Shown here one piece after another: positions 49,154 to 61,130 of a stretch of 64,000 bases of DNA. The notes beneath the pieces were generated by a model. That model did no database searches and was not told the origin of the DNA. It saw only the letters and a program-made list of their open reading frames with translations. The position numbers and the translations under genes were made by a program. This stretch comes from Arthrobotrys musiformis (taxonomy: Eukaryota > Ascomycota > Orbiliomycetes > Orbiliales > Orbiliaceae), in NCBI GenBank assembly GCA_036971715.1, contig JAVHJL010000006.1, forward strand, positions 3,162,001-3,226,000. Reading direction: 5' to 3'. The first letter of the stretch is position 1. Each line of letters starts with the position of its first letter.

Positions 49154-51420
49154 TTGCACCTCCTTTACCAAAAATAAATTTAATGATTGCGTTGATTTAT
49201 TTTACTCTCTTTACCATCACCACGATCTATGAGGTATCTAATATCCACGGTTACCATGTATTGCATTATAACTACAGCATCTTTCTTTTTGTACAAGATT
49301 GAGTTTCATTTTACGGAGTCTAGTCATTATACCAGAGGGGACTGCTTTCATGGTAGAATCTTTCATTTATTTCTCTAATTTACAAGCCGGGCGCACTTCG
49401 CAATCGCAATTCGATAGAGGTGATGGAAACCGTTTCCTTGCAATTTTACTTCCGGAAGATTCCGATTTTTCTAAACCGTGCAATCGTGAGAACCCCTAAG
49501 ACCTTCGTTGACGGATTACAGTGAAATAAAGTTTCACAGTGGTACTCTTGCTGTCGTTAACACGGTTCCCTACGATCGCTTTTCTTTGACTGCCTATTGC
49601 AGAGCGCTCGAACTAAAGGACACTGGTTTAGATAAAGGTGTACCGAATGCACTGTTTTGGCTTTTATTAATAGTTCCAGCTGCCTTATGTGGCTTTTAAC
49701 GTTTGCCCCCCCATTTCTCCCCGCAAATCTAGCCAAGTCGATAACTGGGCATTCTACACACATATATGGTCTGGAACATGTGTGTGTAAATCTAGCTCCA
49801 TAATATAATGGGGTACAGGTGTTGCATCCCTAAATAGATAGTGATTCTTGCTTTGTAGACGGCTTGCAATTGGCGGGTTACTCTGCAGTAGACGTTCTCG
49901 TGACATATGTCTGAGCGTAATTCGAATCTAGAATGGTCAAATTGATAGGCCCGTTTATATTTACGCTTCGAACTAGACTAATATCTATATATACAACAAC
50001 GCAAAAATACCCAATGTTAGTTTTCCCGACTTCTTTGAATTCCATACAATCAGAGTTTCAATTTGAAAATGATTTTTCCGTCGCACATCATTTTTGAGGT
50101 GGCGGGAAACCAATGAGTTGGTGCTAAGCATCGAATGTCTACTTATAGGTTAGTTTGATGAGGTCGGTTAGTCACCTAAAAGTTCCGCTTGTTGGCTGTC
50201 ATATATGCACCTTGTTAGTAGTTTCTGTTGGTTTAGAGTTAACTAGGTACATATGCCACAAGCTTAAATAGATATCATTATGATTAGTTACACGGTGTAG
50301 ACGGAGCTGAATATTAAACCTAATGGTCGATTGGTTAATTCCAGGACCACAAAAAGCATATAGCACCTATAGTGAGGCATTTACTACATCGTGCAATCTC
50401 TGATACCTAGGGGTAAGAGGGTGTAGACGGGCCACGGAGACAAAAGGATACTCCGGGAAAACTTAAAGGCAGTAGAATAACGCAACTTTGCCTATTTTCA
50501 CCATACAGCCGAAAAGATACATAGTAGATATTTAGAGGGAGAAGGGCTCTATCTAGAACCGTGTTATAGCCCGTGACAATTTCTAACTCTCCACTGCATT
50601 GATGTCGCAGGAATGTATTAGTCTCAAAGCTTAAAGCCAGCTTTTTGCCACCCTCTCACCAATGCTTCCTTACGTTTTTATCATCTCTTTCTATCCTCGT
50701 AGCAGAAGCCCCAGACGCATTATCCGCCTATTTCGCTGTTTTGACTTTAGGTAGCCTCAGGGGCATTGTTTCCCGCAGAGCGGAGTTAACGTCAAACACA
50801 GTGGCCCTGCAGCCCCGGACCCACCGTTTTAATGCCAGGTGGGTTGGCAAGTAGCGCATAAAGTTTTTAATTGGGTCTTGCCCTGGCATCAACTTGGAGA
50901 CAATTTTCGAAAATTCAAAGCCTGTCGATCAAGTTGTGTAGGACTAGGCTTTGCCGTGGGCATGTGAATCCGTATTCGAAAGCTGGCGGCCCGCGAGGTG
51001 GGCCCGTGGGTCAACATCTTGTGAATCAAATATCCAATGATGAATCCGGATACTTGTGAGCCCGGGCTTGCGATCCGATTTGTAGGCTGCATGTATGGAA
51101 GGCTAATGGACACTCTATTTCATTGTTATTATAATGAGATATGATTTCTAGTTCTGAGACTGGAGATTATGGTAAAGTCAAGTGACAGTTCCTTCATAAA
51201 CTATGCTCGATATGTAGGTCTACATTTTCTCTCGGACCAAACACCGCAAAAAGGTATATACGTTTAGTATAAAGTTTGAAAAACTGGACCACTACTAGGA
51301 TGGTGTATAATATTAGTCTCGGGGCCAGACGCCGTGTCGCAAATATAATATCAGATAGCTACCTTTTAAATAAATCGGTGTACATTGGTCTCGCGGTGTA
51401 TATACATACTCCCAAATAAA
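49154..51420. other. 2.3 kb intergenic region
   Basis: AT-rich with no supported gene. Frames at 50645-50854 and 50871-51059 are short, on one strand only and without features. Confidence 0.55.
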
Positions 51421-52979
51421 CTAATAGCGAAGGACTTTTCGAAATTTTTTGGCCAATTCCACCATTTTTCCCTTTCCTTTCTTCACTTTCGTCTTTGCTG
51501 CTGAAATCGCTCCCTCGCTGTTATTCTGGTCTTCAGTATTCTCAAACTCTGCACTACCCGTATCGCCGTTGCATTCACCATCTCCATCGGTATAATTGCG
51601 TGGGCCGATAATTCGGAAACTACGATCGCCATAGCGAAACTCTTCCCACTTGAATCCAAAGGCTTCCTTATCACTCCTCTCACTTTTAAACCTCGAAATA
51701 CTACATACCATTTGCGCTTCAATGTTTTCTGTTATGAGAGAAACTTTGAATGTTCGGAGTGTGGGGTAGCCACCGACTCCAAGTCGGTCTCTAAGTGCTC
51801 CCTCGAGTATACTGATATCGTAGAACTCCTCTAGATCTATGTCAAGAGACTCGATTTTCGGAAAGTCGGGTAGTGGAACTAGGAATGTTCCTAGATACTT
51901 GACACCTCTGAATGTCACCGAAATTGCGTTGGGGAACCGGGTTGGCAACTCCTTTAGGAACTCTTCGTAATAGAAATAGTTGTTCGAGCGGAAGTGGACC
52001 GTGAGGTTCTTGATAAGTGGAAGTTCGAGAGGTGTATTCAACTCAGGATAAACCGGACCGGCATATGTATCCCTGAATGGGATACTGATAAAGAGTGTAG
52101 TGATTGCCTCACAGCGGAGCAAAGGGAGGCAATATGAGGGTTCGAATTCCGATACCATAAGCTTGAATGACTGGAGGCCCTTCGGGAGGTTTATGTTTCC
52201 TCTTAAAGCTAGCTGGTTGAGACCAAGCGCCGAAACATATTTTCCCAGGAACGTTTCTTCTTTGAGAGCGACCTTTTTCCAGCTGAAACACCTAGATTGC
52301 CATTCAGATCCGTGAATTGTTTTAATAGTCTCTGCGCGTCGATCCTCAACCATGAGAGCCTTATCCACTTCAATTCCTGAATTTAGCTCATGGGGGTCCT
52401 CTGTAACCTCGTCTATATCAGTGAAAGAGCTCCACTCCTTCGATATCGAGTCCCCCTTCCATTCGAAACTGAGGTATGCAATATTATCATAGTACGGAAG
52501 TTTGGCGAGAGAAGACAAAACCCTAGCATAAAGATTTCTTTCAAGTTGATAGGTTTCGCCGAGACAAATCGTAATGCTAGTGATAGCTGGGAACTTGTAT
52601 AACGCGGATAACGGTGTAGCTAGGCCTTCGATACTCTTAAAGTCGAGTTTAGCGGAGCTAGAAATTAACCTCAAAGTTAGTAGGCTTGAGCGTAAGTTAA
52701 GGATCCCCCTCTCCATAATTACCTGACATGCTTCACAAGAGGAGCGAAGCACCGTCCTTCTTCAAACTGCTGAAGAAGCTTTGGGGTAGCTTTATTGTTG
52801 CAACATCGCCAAAGGATACCTCGAATTCGGACCCGAAATGTGAGAAAAGAACAAGTCCGAGAGCACCTTGAGAATGCACGCTGGTCATCGGTATCTAAAT
52901 ACTCAAATACCGATAAAAGAAGTTCCGTGGGCAAGATTTGAAAAGTTTCTAAAGGCGGTTCGTGAGGTCGGTTTTCCAT
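51421..52979 (-). CDS. F-box protein with divergent C-terminal repeat-like region
   Basis: A predicted substrate receptor of an SCF ubiquitin ligase. Exons 52979-52723 and 52657-51421 give 497 aa; the 65-nt intron has a CTACTAAC branch point and the phase fits. The F-box is at residues 13-55 (ILPTELLLSVFEYLDTDDQRAFSRCSRTC). The rest contains LxxLxL-like segments (FPAITSITICLG; LPLIKNLTVHF; FPKIESLDIDLEEF) reminiscent of leucine-rich repeats in fungal F-box proteins. The last ~25 residues are strongly basic (KKGKGKMVELAKKFRKVLRY), possibly a nuclear signal or amphipathic helix. Substrate unknown. Confidence 0.8.
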
Positions 52980-53935
52980 CTTGAGCCCTTCTAATTTAAT
53001 TCTAGTTTAATTAATATGAGCTCTTGAGGTCTCGAGTACGTATCTGCTGGTTATAACGTTAGGCTCCATGTACTGCAGTACTGGCATAAACGTCGAGTGG
53101 AAGGTGATGTTGAAGCCCTGTTGTATAACCTGCACAGGCACTGCGCGAACACATATATACTTTCCAAACATCAATATTTTGGAGCATTAATTCTACCTGC
53201 GTTATACAAGTTGTATTGCGTCTGGCTTGAGACAGCCAAACCTCCGAATATAGTCAAGCACCATATGCACGCCAGAGTATGTCGCCTGGGTTGCGTTGCA
53301 TATATATATCAAAGGCGGGGTGCCTAGCCAGTTTCGTAACCAAACTGTGTTGGGGTGGGCGTGTCGACGTGTCTAGCTAGGCCTGCAATCAATTGATCTA
53401 CTCCAATTAAAACGAAAACAACGAAACATTTGAGCTCTTGAGGTCCTCTTACTCATGAATATCGATACTTTGGAGCTCGTTATATATTTTGTTAATTACG
53501 TTGATAGGGCGTGGGGCGGTTACTAAATTATATATGGTAGAGCCGGTTTACATGCATTCGTTGACTCGACGCACATGTGCCGCGTCTCCTAAAATACAAG
53601 GCTGTAAGCTCTTGTGATTTTGATGTCAATTTGCCTTAATACACATGCGCAAAATTAAGAATCCTTGGGGATGTTTAAATAATTTGCGGAAACTTTGATT
53701 ATTTTTGACTGAGCGATCTCGTGTCCCATGATTACATTATTTTCAATTCTAACTAAATCATCCCAAATTCTCATATGCCATCGCTTTAATGACCGTTATA
53801 CAAAACAATGACGCCGTTAAATGACCCTATAATATCTGATTCCATCTAATATGGTGCCAACATAATGATCTGTGATATGAACCTCCAGATCCAAGTGCCC
53901 ATACCGATTTCAAAAAATGCATTCCTTGCCCCTCT
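52980..53935. other. 1 kb intergenic region with two copies of a 14-nt word
   Basis: No gene is seen. GAGCTCTTGAGGTC occurs at 53018-53031 and again at 53432-53445, both in the same orientation, just upstream of the F-box gene. Confidence 0.55.
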
Positions 53936-54999
53936 TTAAGGAGCACCAGAGTACAACTGCTTGCCACTCTTCTTGAAGGCGATGATTGCCTTCTGTCCCA
54001 ACTTCTTGTCAACAACCCACTTCTTGAAGCTATTGACTGTCCCCAGGTTGGTGGCCTTCTTTCCGATGAGCAAGAAGGCGGGATTCAACAATGGATCGGA
54101 GGAACTGTCTGTCGCGGCCTTGTAGATAACGGTCTGCTTGGCGAGAGAGGGGTCGATGGAAAGATAGGTTCCTCGATCGGTAATGGTGTACTCATCAAGG
54201 AGGATGGCGGCTTTGAGGGCCTGGACTGGGAAGGCAATGTAGCTGTGGTACCAGGTGGAGTATGCCGTTGCCCATGGAACCTTTTCAACCAATTGTTAGC
54301 ACCCTAACAGGTAATTATAGTTTATAATTAGAGTAAGTATTTTATATCCTTACCTGGCCAATGCCAATCCACATCTGTGACTCTTTGATGTTTGTAGCAG
54401 ATTTGTCGTATCGGCTCAAAAATCTTGTCTGAACAGGGTCGGTGACCTTGTTGTTCTGAGCAGCCTTGTAAATATTCGAGAAGATAGTCAAGATATCCAA
54501 CGAGCTGGAGATATTTGCTGGGTTTGCTTTCGGTCCAACGAGGAGGAAGTGGTCTCTCCAGGCATAGTGTCGCGATACTGCGACTCCTTGTTTGATCGCA
54601 ATCTTCTCTGCAACCTCGGAGTATGTGAAACCGACGTCGACGGTGCCGGCTTGGAGATAGTTGATCGAAACAGTAGTGTCGGAGAGATACCACGCTACCC
54701 TGAATGGCTTAGCACCCTTCTTGACTTCGTACTTGATAAACTCGTCGGCGAGGACTATGGACGGCGCGTTAGTATTCGTGTCGTTACAAATATATGGTAT
54801 TCCCTGAACGGCAAATTATTGTCTGTTACACACCTTTGATAAGTCCACTTTGGCCAGCGCCACCATTGCCAATTCTCAGCTTGATGGGACCCTTGTTTCC
54901 CTTGATTCCACCATCGTAGACGGCCTGTGGGTCGACACAGGAGACAAAACTCTGAACACAGAGCAAAGCTGCGCTAACGTATTTCGCGAATCCAACCAT
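53936..54999 (-). CDS. Secreted tungstate-type (TupA-like) solute-binding protein
   Basis: Exons 54999-54834, 54754-54354 and 54280-53936 (introns of 79 and 73 nt, both with a TAAC branch point) encode 303 aa. Residues 1-20 are a signal peptide (VSAALLCVQSFVSC). The mature part is a type II periplasmic-binding-protein fold: KLRIGNGGAGQSGLIK, GTVDVGFTYSEVAEKIA, HYAWRDHFLLVGPKANP, then PWATAYSTWYHSY and DRGTYLSID. These match bacterial tungstate/molybdate ABC-transporter binding proteins; fungal relatives are commonly annotated as extracellular tungstate-binding proteins. No ABC permease or ATPase lies nearby, so here it may act as a secreted oxyanion or ligand binder. Three exons and a fungal signal peptide show it is domesticated; a bacterial origin is inferred. 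It is not known whether tungstate is the true ligand. Confidence 0.82.
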
Positions 55000-55853
55000 T
55001 GTTCTATGTAGAATTTTATATGAGATACGAAAAGAATGAAACCAGTATCAAAACTATAAAAAAACTATACAAAGATTTCCCCACAACCCAATTAGACAGG
55101 TGACGACTGATGGAATGAAAGAAAGTGGAGAGATTGAGATAGAGAGAGGAGGCTCTGGGGAAAGGAGGCCGAGTCATGAATGACGGGATATTACAAGACT
55201 TTTATACTAGTAAATGCGATTTTCTGGATATCAAATCTCATTTCCTTTCCCCTCGGGCTAACGCAGGCAAGGTTACTTTGCTTCCCTCTAAGACCTGCAG
55301 GAATGCATCCCATTCGACGGTTTTTTCTTCTTCATTCCAGTGCGGTGCCGTGGAGTGCAGCACACATCCTGTATGAGACTCAGCTGCTTTCCCCGAGCGG
55401 TAAGGAAGCCATTCCGGGTCTTCCAGCCTGCAGCTTTTACGTGTTCAGGTGGAGCGCAAGTGGCCTGCATCGATATCCCAGAATTCAAATCCCAGAAGTT
55501 GCCGTTGAATCAAATGGTGGCACAAGGAAACCAGAGAGAACAGGGATTGTTGGGTAGCGACTCGATCTCCAACTGCAGCTACCCGTTTGGGCGCTGAGTC
55601 GGCCCAGATCGTCATTGCAACAGCCCAATTAAGCCCAAGCTGTGTCTTGGCCGGAAACACCGAGCCAGCCTCTTTCGCAAAGTGCAAAGCGGAGACGAGG
55701 AAACCAATGTTCTCCAGCAGGTGAGTGCTTCTCGAACTCCCCCTGGGGCTGTTCTTGCAGTGTTCTTTGCATCCGACACAGACATGCAGCCATGGAAAAG
55801 CCATGGATCTCACATAAGGGGACACAAAAGGGAAATAATAAAAGAAAAAGTAG

Positions 55854-55890
55854 AAATAAATATAAATATAAAAATAAATAAAAATAAAAT
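55854..55890. repeat. AAATA-type microsatellite
   Basis: Tandem and imperfect AAATA/AAAATAA units. Confidence 0.75.
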
Positions 55891-56433
55891 TGCAGGCTAA
55901 CTAGCTGGAAGGATGCGCAGTGACGAAGCGAAACGGGGAGAGAAATGCTTGCTTGCATGGAAATGGCGCCTGTTGGCACACTTAAAGTTTTTTTCCCCCT
56001 CGGCGAGATCTTTCAATATTAATGGGCTGGCCTAGCAGGGGACCTCATAAAAGAGATCTGTTAAAGCCAATTAATCGATCGAATACGGGCGAGACCCGCT
56101 TCAAATCGGGCGGGCCAACTCAAAAAAGTTGGAAGTGGAGCTGCTGACAGCCGATCTAAACAACCTAATGCACAGCAATACACATGCGAGACTGAATTCA
56201 TGAAAGAACACAGAACTTGGAGGTGGACCTTCGGTCAATTGAAACATGGAAAAGAAGCAATTGATCAATTGATGATAAATGGAAAGCCGAGGGTATCGAA
56301 TACAGATAAGAAAGACACCTCGGAATTCTTAGACCCCGCTTGCGCTTGTTGGGATACTAGTAACTAGAATTTTAAAGGAACAAGAAAATTTTTAAAAATG
56401 TAAATTTTAAAATAACATACTCAACCGACTTAC

Positions 56434-56510
56434 CCAGCACTGACAGCCAAAAGCAGAAGGGCCAAAGGCCAAATATCTTGGGAAATGTTTTTCCCGGATA
56501 TGAAACGCAT
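56434..56510 (-). CDS. Possible first exon of a small secreted protein
   Basis: An ATG at 56510 opens a 25-residue signal-peptide-like sequence (basic start MRFISGK, hydrophobic core WPLALLLLAVSA) and runs straight into a consensus GTAAGT donor at 56433. A TATATAAA-like element lies about 145 nt upstream. I could not settle the next exon: the closest acceptor (after GTTACTAG near 56358) gives a product of only ~34 residues, and an acceptor at the following TCTAAG opens about 38 more codons. A true small secreted peptide, a longer gene with an unrecognised exon, or chance are all possible. Confidence 0.28.
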
Positions 56511-56652
56511 AACGGTGGTGTTCAGTGACGCAGGGCGGACTTGGGCGAGGGATGCTTTAAAACGGTTGTATCACTCTGAAATGTACGTATTGTGCGACAG
56601 TTCTACTTTTCTGAGACTTCCGATTAGAAGCTTCTAAGAAAATTAGGGTGCC

Positions 56653-56668
56653 CTCTTTATATATCGCC
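56653..56668 (-). promoter_or_regulatory. TATA-box-like element for the candidate secreted-peptide gene
   Basis: On the minus strand this reads GATATATAAAGAG, about 145 nt upstream of the ATG at 56510. It is the clearest TATA-like element adjacent to a plausible start in this intergenic region. Confidence 0.35.
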
Positions 56669-57353
56669 TTCTGGGGGGGAAGGCGACAGATACCTCAGCT
56701 TTCGGATTATATGGGCAATTACTCGCATGTATAAAAAACTCGTGGTGTGTTCAGTTAAGCTAGGAACGACGCTAACGAAGTCTGAGATTCGAAGTGGAAA
56801 AACGTAACTTCACCATATCCCTCACCGGATACTACGCCCTCAGAAAACTAGACCAATTAGGATTTGCAAATTTGGAGAGCGTTGCAGTTGACAACATCTC
56901 ACTATGACATTCGGCAATGGCGGCCAATCACAACGTCGAGTTTTGCAATTGCCCCGCGCTGCGCATGCCGACAGCGCAGTGCTGAATAGACAAAAAAATC
57001 CAGAGAACACCCTCCGCATTTATTTGTAGCATCTGTCACCTGATCCCAAACTACAGAGTATTACTGCGTGCAATGCAGAGCGAATATCACGGGCCGATAG
57101 AATGCGACTAAGCCTCGAGTTCTCAGATCGTGACATGTCGACAAGGAAAACATGGACTTCTTAAAAGGAAAATATATACTAGACACACAATTACATATAT
57201 ATAAACACACAAGAAAGAGGAGATGGGCCGAGGCCAAGGCCAATATCATGACCACCCAATTGATAATCTCATTTCTTACACTACATTGTTTGCGGCTAAC
57301 TAAGTCCAGCGTTAATGTGTGCCTTGTTAGGCTTAATGACCAATACAGCCCAA

Positions 57354-58215
57354 TTATTTATCGTTGTTCTTCTCGTCGAAACATATGCATGCTGCACACA
57401 TGAGGGCCATGTCAACACCAGGAGCGACTGTCAAGACGTATGTCTGCTGACCTCCAACGAGTTCGCCAAGATTGAAAAGTTTGCGGTTGACCGAGGCGAC
57501 AACTGCGCCTGTCTTCTCGTCAACGATGTCTGATTTTGTGTCAAACCAATTACCCTTCATGAGGAGCGAATGTGCAACGCCAGACGCATCAGTGAAGTTG
57601 ACGTAAGCCTTGGAGGTTCCAACTATAATATAGCACATCCGTCAATATTCTGCTCCCAGTGGCAAACGCGAAAGAAAAGTCCAGGGAACAAACGTACTGC
57701 TAAATTTGCTCTTGACCTCAAACAAGACTTTTCCAGACGCATCTTCGCCGTAGTAAGTGGTATGGATGGACAAGTGTTCTTTTCGAAGATGGAAGAGTTC
57801 GTTTCCCTGTTGGTCGGCGAAGACTTTACGACCGCTCAGTGATAGTTTCTTGCCTTGGACCTGTCGGGATCGACTTTTGTCAGTTATGCCGCCAAATATT
57901 GAAATGCAACTCCTGCTGCCGTCTGGTTGTTTGACTGTGGCGCTTTACCTTGAAAACGGGCACCTTTTCCACTGTTGTGATGTCATACGAGTCCCCGCTC
58001 AACGAGAACACCTTTTCTTTCAAAACGAGTCCTTCCGTTTTCTGAGCAACAAATTGTGGAAAGATTGCGACTTGGGTAGTAACAGCTTGCAACGCCGGGA
58101 TGGCCTGTGCGCCTCCACCGCTCGAAGACCCAGCCATGGTAGAGCTACCTTGGGCTTGGATGCTGTTCAGCTTCTTCTCCGCGAGATCGGCGATACCCTT
58201 AAGTTTACCGAACAT
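57354..58215 (-). CDS. LURP-one-related (LOR/tubby-like C-terminal fold) protein
   Basis: Exons 58215-57949, 57860-57698 and 57622-57354 (introns of 88 and 75 nt) encode 232 aa. After an amphipathic start (GKLKGIADLAEKKLNSI) and a Ser/Gly-rich linker, the LOR beta-barrel begins with EGLVLKEKVFSLSGDSYDI, continues VFADQQGNELFHLRKEHLSIHTTYYGEDASGKVLFEVKS (in two pieces here), and ends with VDEKTGAVVASVNRK, TYVLTVAPGVDMALMCA. Those blocks match the LURP-one/DUF567 family, structurally related to tubby and phospholipid scramblase domains. The length agrees with single-domain members. In plants LURP1 takes part in defence; the role in fungi is not established. No signal peptide, so it is probably cytosolic or membrane-associated. 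Confidence 0.85.
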
Positions 58216-60060
58216 TTTGGCGATGTTAGCGAATTTGATATAGGTATATTTTTAAAGGTCAAAAAAGAACGGGATATGAAGTAGAAAGTAGGTTTGAAAG
58301 ATAGAGTTTCACAATATTAAGTGTGTGATACTTCGACTCCGCCACAATAGTGAGAAGATCGGATGTCGAGAGAACATTTTGCACATCAGCGGGGTCAAGT
58401 GCTACAATATATACAGAATCGCTCTTAACCTCCCACGTATTCAAAATATCTCACCTGTGATCCAACAAACACCAAAGATGGACTTAAGAAATTATGGCAC
58501 AATTCTTTCTTTTTCGTTATTGTATGAAGGATTTCTTATCGAAGGTTGAATATGGCGTTCGAGGCCTGTCGAAGTGTGGCTGGGTAGCACAAAAAGAGTT
58601 CTCGTATTATGCAGTTCAGCCGCAAAGGCGGGATCAAATGATCTTGTTGGAGTATAAAGTTGAATGCGCCAAGTAAACGCTGAATTCATGAAACCAGGGT
58701 CGGTTGGAAATTTGCTGAGGATGCTGTGGGTATTTTATACCACTTTACGATATTGGTTCCTGTAGATCTCCATGCTCCAGAGGCTCCCTGCAGGTGAATA
58801 CGTAACGCTGAGAAGCTCGTGGCAGTGAGCGGCGCGAAATTCCCAATGCATTCGACAAAACATGTCAACATGAATTTTGTCTAACCGAGTCCATACAAAA
58901 CCATAACGACTAGCAGCTCGAAAGCCAGAAATGAACTACCGAAGTGCGTAAACGACCCCAGACAGCTTGCTTGGAAAGCTTATCACTTGCGCCAATGACC
59001 TAGAAATGACTTCACTAGTCCCTTCGATGTGAGTGGTGTTTTTGGTGCATGCATCACATTTTAGCGCAAGACTAGACGTGTTACATAACCGACCTCATTT
59101 GCCTTCGAGGCTCTACAGACGGCTCATTCATGCATCAAGCCTGCAGCTTAACCGATTCTGCGGGACTTTTGCCACGGATAATCGATGTGTACCCCACGCA
59201 AGCTTGCTGCGCCGCAATGCAATCGGCACGGCAGACAAAGGCATCGCTTTGACGATTAGAGGCGACGTATTTTCGGAATATTTTATACGGGATTATTTGG
59301 TGAGGGGGGATTCGGAATTTGACTAATCGGTTGGTTGTAGTTATACGTGGGTAGAATCAAATCATAACTTATGAGTTCTCTTTCCTAATTCGTCGACGCG
59401 TCGTTGTTCCAAGATTTGTGATCCCTCGATATCGATTCGAATCCTGAACTCAGGATCTAAATCAATTCTCCGATCCCTTAACCTTATTCGTCAATCCCTT
59501 GGATCTAGCTGGTTTCGTTGTTAGTAGGGTCACACAAAGCACGGGCTAGCAAGCTCGATCGTTGATATTATATGGGTTTCCCCACTCACAACTGTACCAT
59601 GGATTCATGACGGCTGAAAGTCGAAAACTCTCCTAGCTCCGACTCCTAATTATAATGCAAAAACGGATTACCCAATCGATCACTTGCTGACTCAGCGTAT
59701 ACAGAGAAATGGATCGATAGAGTCATCATAAACATGAATCAAAATCAGTGGGTACTAGTACATAATGCATCAAATATAGTGTCCGAGACCAAAGGGGGGA
59801 TTGAATTCATCACACCTGTTTCCGTTTCCAGAGGCCCGTGTCTAATTCTGAATGTATGGTCAATTACAAAGGACGGAATAGAGTGTGAGGAGGACCGCTT
59901 GCCTCGAAGAAAACGGCTATTGTATACGTATCGACAGCTTTTCGTTCATTTACATGCAAAATATAGTCACTAAAATACATCCGAAGATGTCTACCTTGAT
60001 GCTATCTACCAATGTTTCAGCTTTAAAAGAGTATATAAATTAGCCACAGGTTCTTCCTAG
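58216..60060. other. 1.85 kb intergenic region
   Basis: No supported gene. Frames at 59033-59326 and 59734-59973 lack features. It presumably holds the LOR promoter (TATATTTTTAAA near 58242-58256 on the plus strand). Confidence 0.5.
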
Positions 60061-60730
60061 CTAGTTGATTAAAACCGCAACATCCATCCTTATCCTCACC
60101 AACCCTGCAACCCCAAACGTGACGTTCAGTGAACTCTCTAAACCCAAATTATGGCTCTTTTCTACCGTACCCGCTATAAACTGGAGGAATTTCGCAATGG
60201 TCATCTCTTCGAACTTAAGGTCTTCTTGATCGATGGGAATCCACTTGCACAGCCTTTCCCAAGTGCGTTCGGGACCAGCATTACTTTTGTTATCCGAAGA
60301 AACCATACAGAGGATGCCTTCTATGGCACCCGGGCCTGCATCAAAGTTCTCGGGTGAGCTCGCAGAAACTACCCTTGAATATGAGCTCATTGAGAACCGA
60401 TGGCTCTTCAGAGTCAAAATCGATATTTGCGATTAGATACCGTGGATTTCCCTTATATGGGCGTTTCCAAATTGAGACTGCTCCAATACGCTCTTTGACA
60501 ACCCGAAGGTTAAACGCGAGATCTTCTCCCAAGATTAGTCGGTGGACCGACGGGCAGAAATCGTTGTGGTACCGAGCGTGCAATAGCGAAGTATCTCTTT
60601 GGAGGATTGTGCACCAAATGGGGCTAATACACATGCAGCGCACCTGTTCTAGGAATGGCAGGTACGAGAGTATTTGAGTTTGGAGTTCTATTGGGAGGGA
60701 AAGGAGGTGGGGTGCCTCCCTGTCTGACAT
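60061..60730 (-). CDS. F-box protein, frame interrupted near 60350
   Basis: Residues 8-45 are an F-box (LLSLPIELQTQILSYLPFLEQVRCMCISPIW). The first frame runs 60730 to about 60380 and the second, ending at 60061, carries WERLCKWIPIDQEDLKFEEMTIAKFLQF. That part aligns with the homologous stretch of the F-box protein at 61940-62713 (VWLFSEEPRLEMITIKEFLDL). A 37-nt GT-AG segment (GTAGTTTC ... GATGCAG) joins the two in phase but is unusually short for an intron. A one-base frameshift would instead keep a stretch that the neighbour also has. I call it an F-box gene with an unresolved interruption, possibly a young pseudogene. It would act, if intact, as an SCF substrate adaptor. Confidence 0.6.
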
Positions 60731-61130
60731 ATTTCAGGCGATCGAATCTAGATGCGTTGTAGACGTGTTATTTCGGTGGCTGTCAAAGCGGGAAGCCTGT
60801 GACGGCCGTTTGCATCGACGGAATCTTCCGTAGGGTCCCAGATATCAGACGTATTGGATTTAGGTTATATCGATCAGCTTTAAATTTCCTGTCCACCACA
60901 AGGAATTTGGGACATCAGCGCGCCGAATGTTTAGTTGTATTTGCTCGCGCTCGAAGGGAGATCTAAGATGAGAGATACCATCGACCAGATGCAGATGAGG
61001 AGTATCCGGATCCTTTTTCGCGTCGGAATTAGCCCTAGCCGCCTCTAGAGAAAGCGACTACACTCAATCCCCAGCGAACCAGCATAAACGTCGCGCCGCT
61101 ATCGCGCTTCCCAGTTAGAACTCTCAAAAG
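60731..61130. promoter_or_regulatory. Divergent spacer between two F-box genes
   Basis: 400 bp separate the start codons of the minus-strand and plus-strand F-box genes, so the promoters share this spacer. No specific element was recognised. Confidence 0.5.

Larger units (their letters stand above)
55000..57353. other. 2.35 kb intergenic region
   Basis: It contains the likely promoter of the TupA-like gene (GA-rich at 55115-55165) and an A/T-rich tract (55854-55890). The candidate secreted-peptide exon at 56434-56510 is listed separately. Plus-strand frames at 55180-55900 overlap one another in different frames and show no domain pattern. Confidence 0.5.

Noticed and set aside
49154..51420. 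tRNA or 5S rRNA genes
   Set aside because: Here and across the window I looked for box-B-like GGTTCGA-type words and for 5S rRNA internal motifs and found no sequence that folds or aligns convincingly.
55180..55979. Frames of 70-126 codons on both strands
   Set aside because: They overlap in several phases with no domain pattern and no splice partners.
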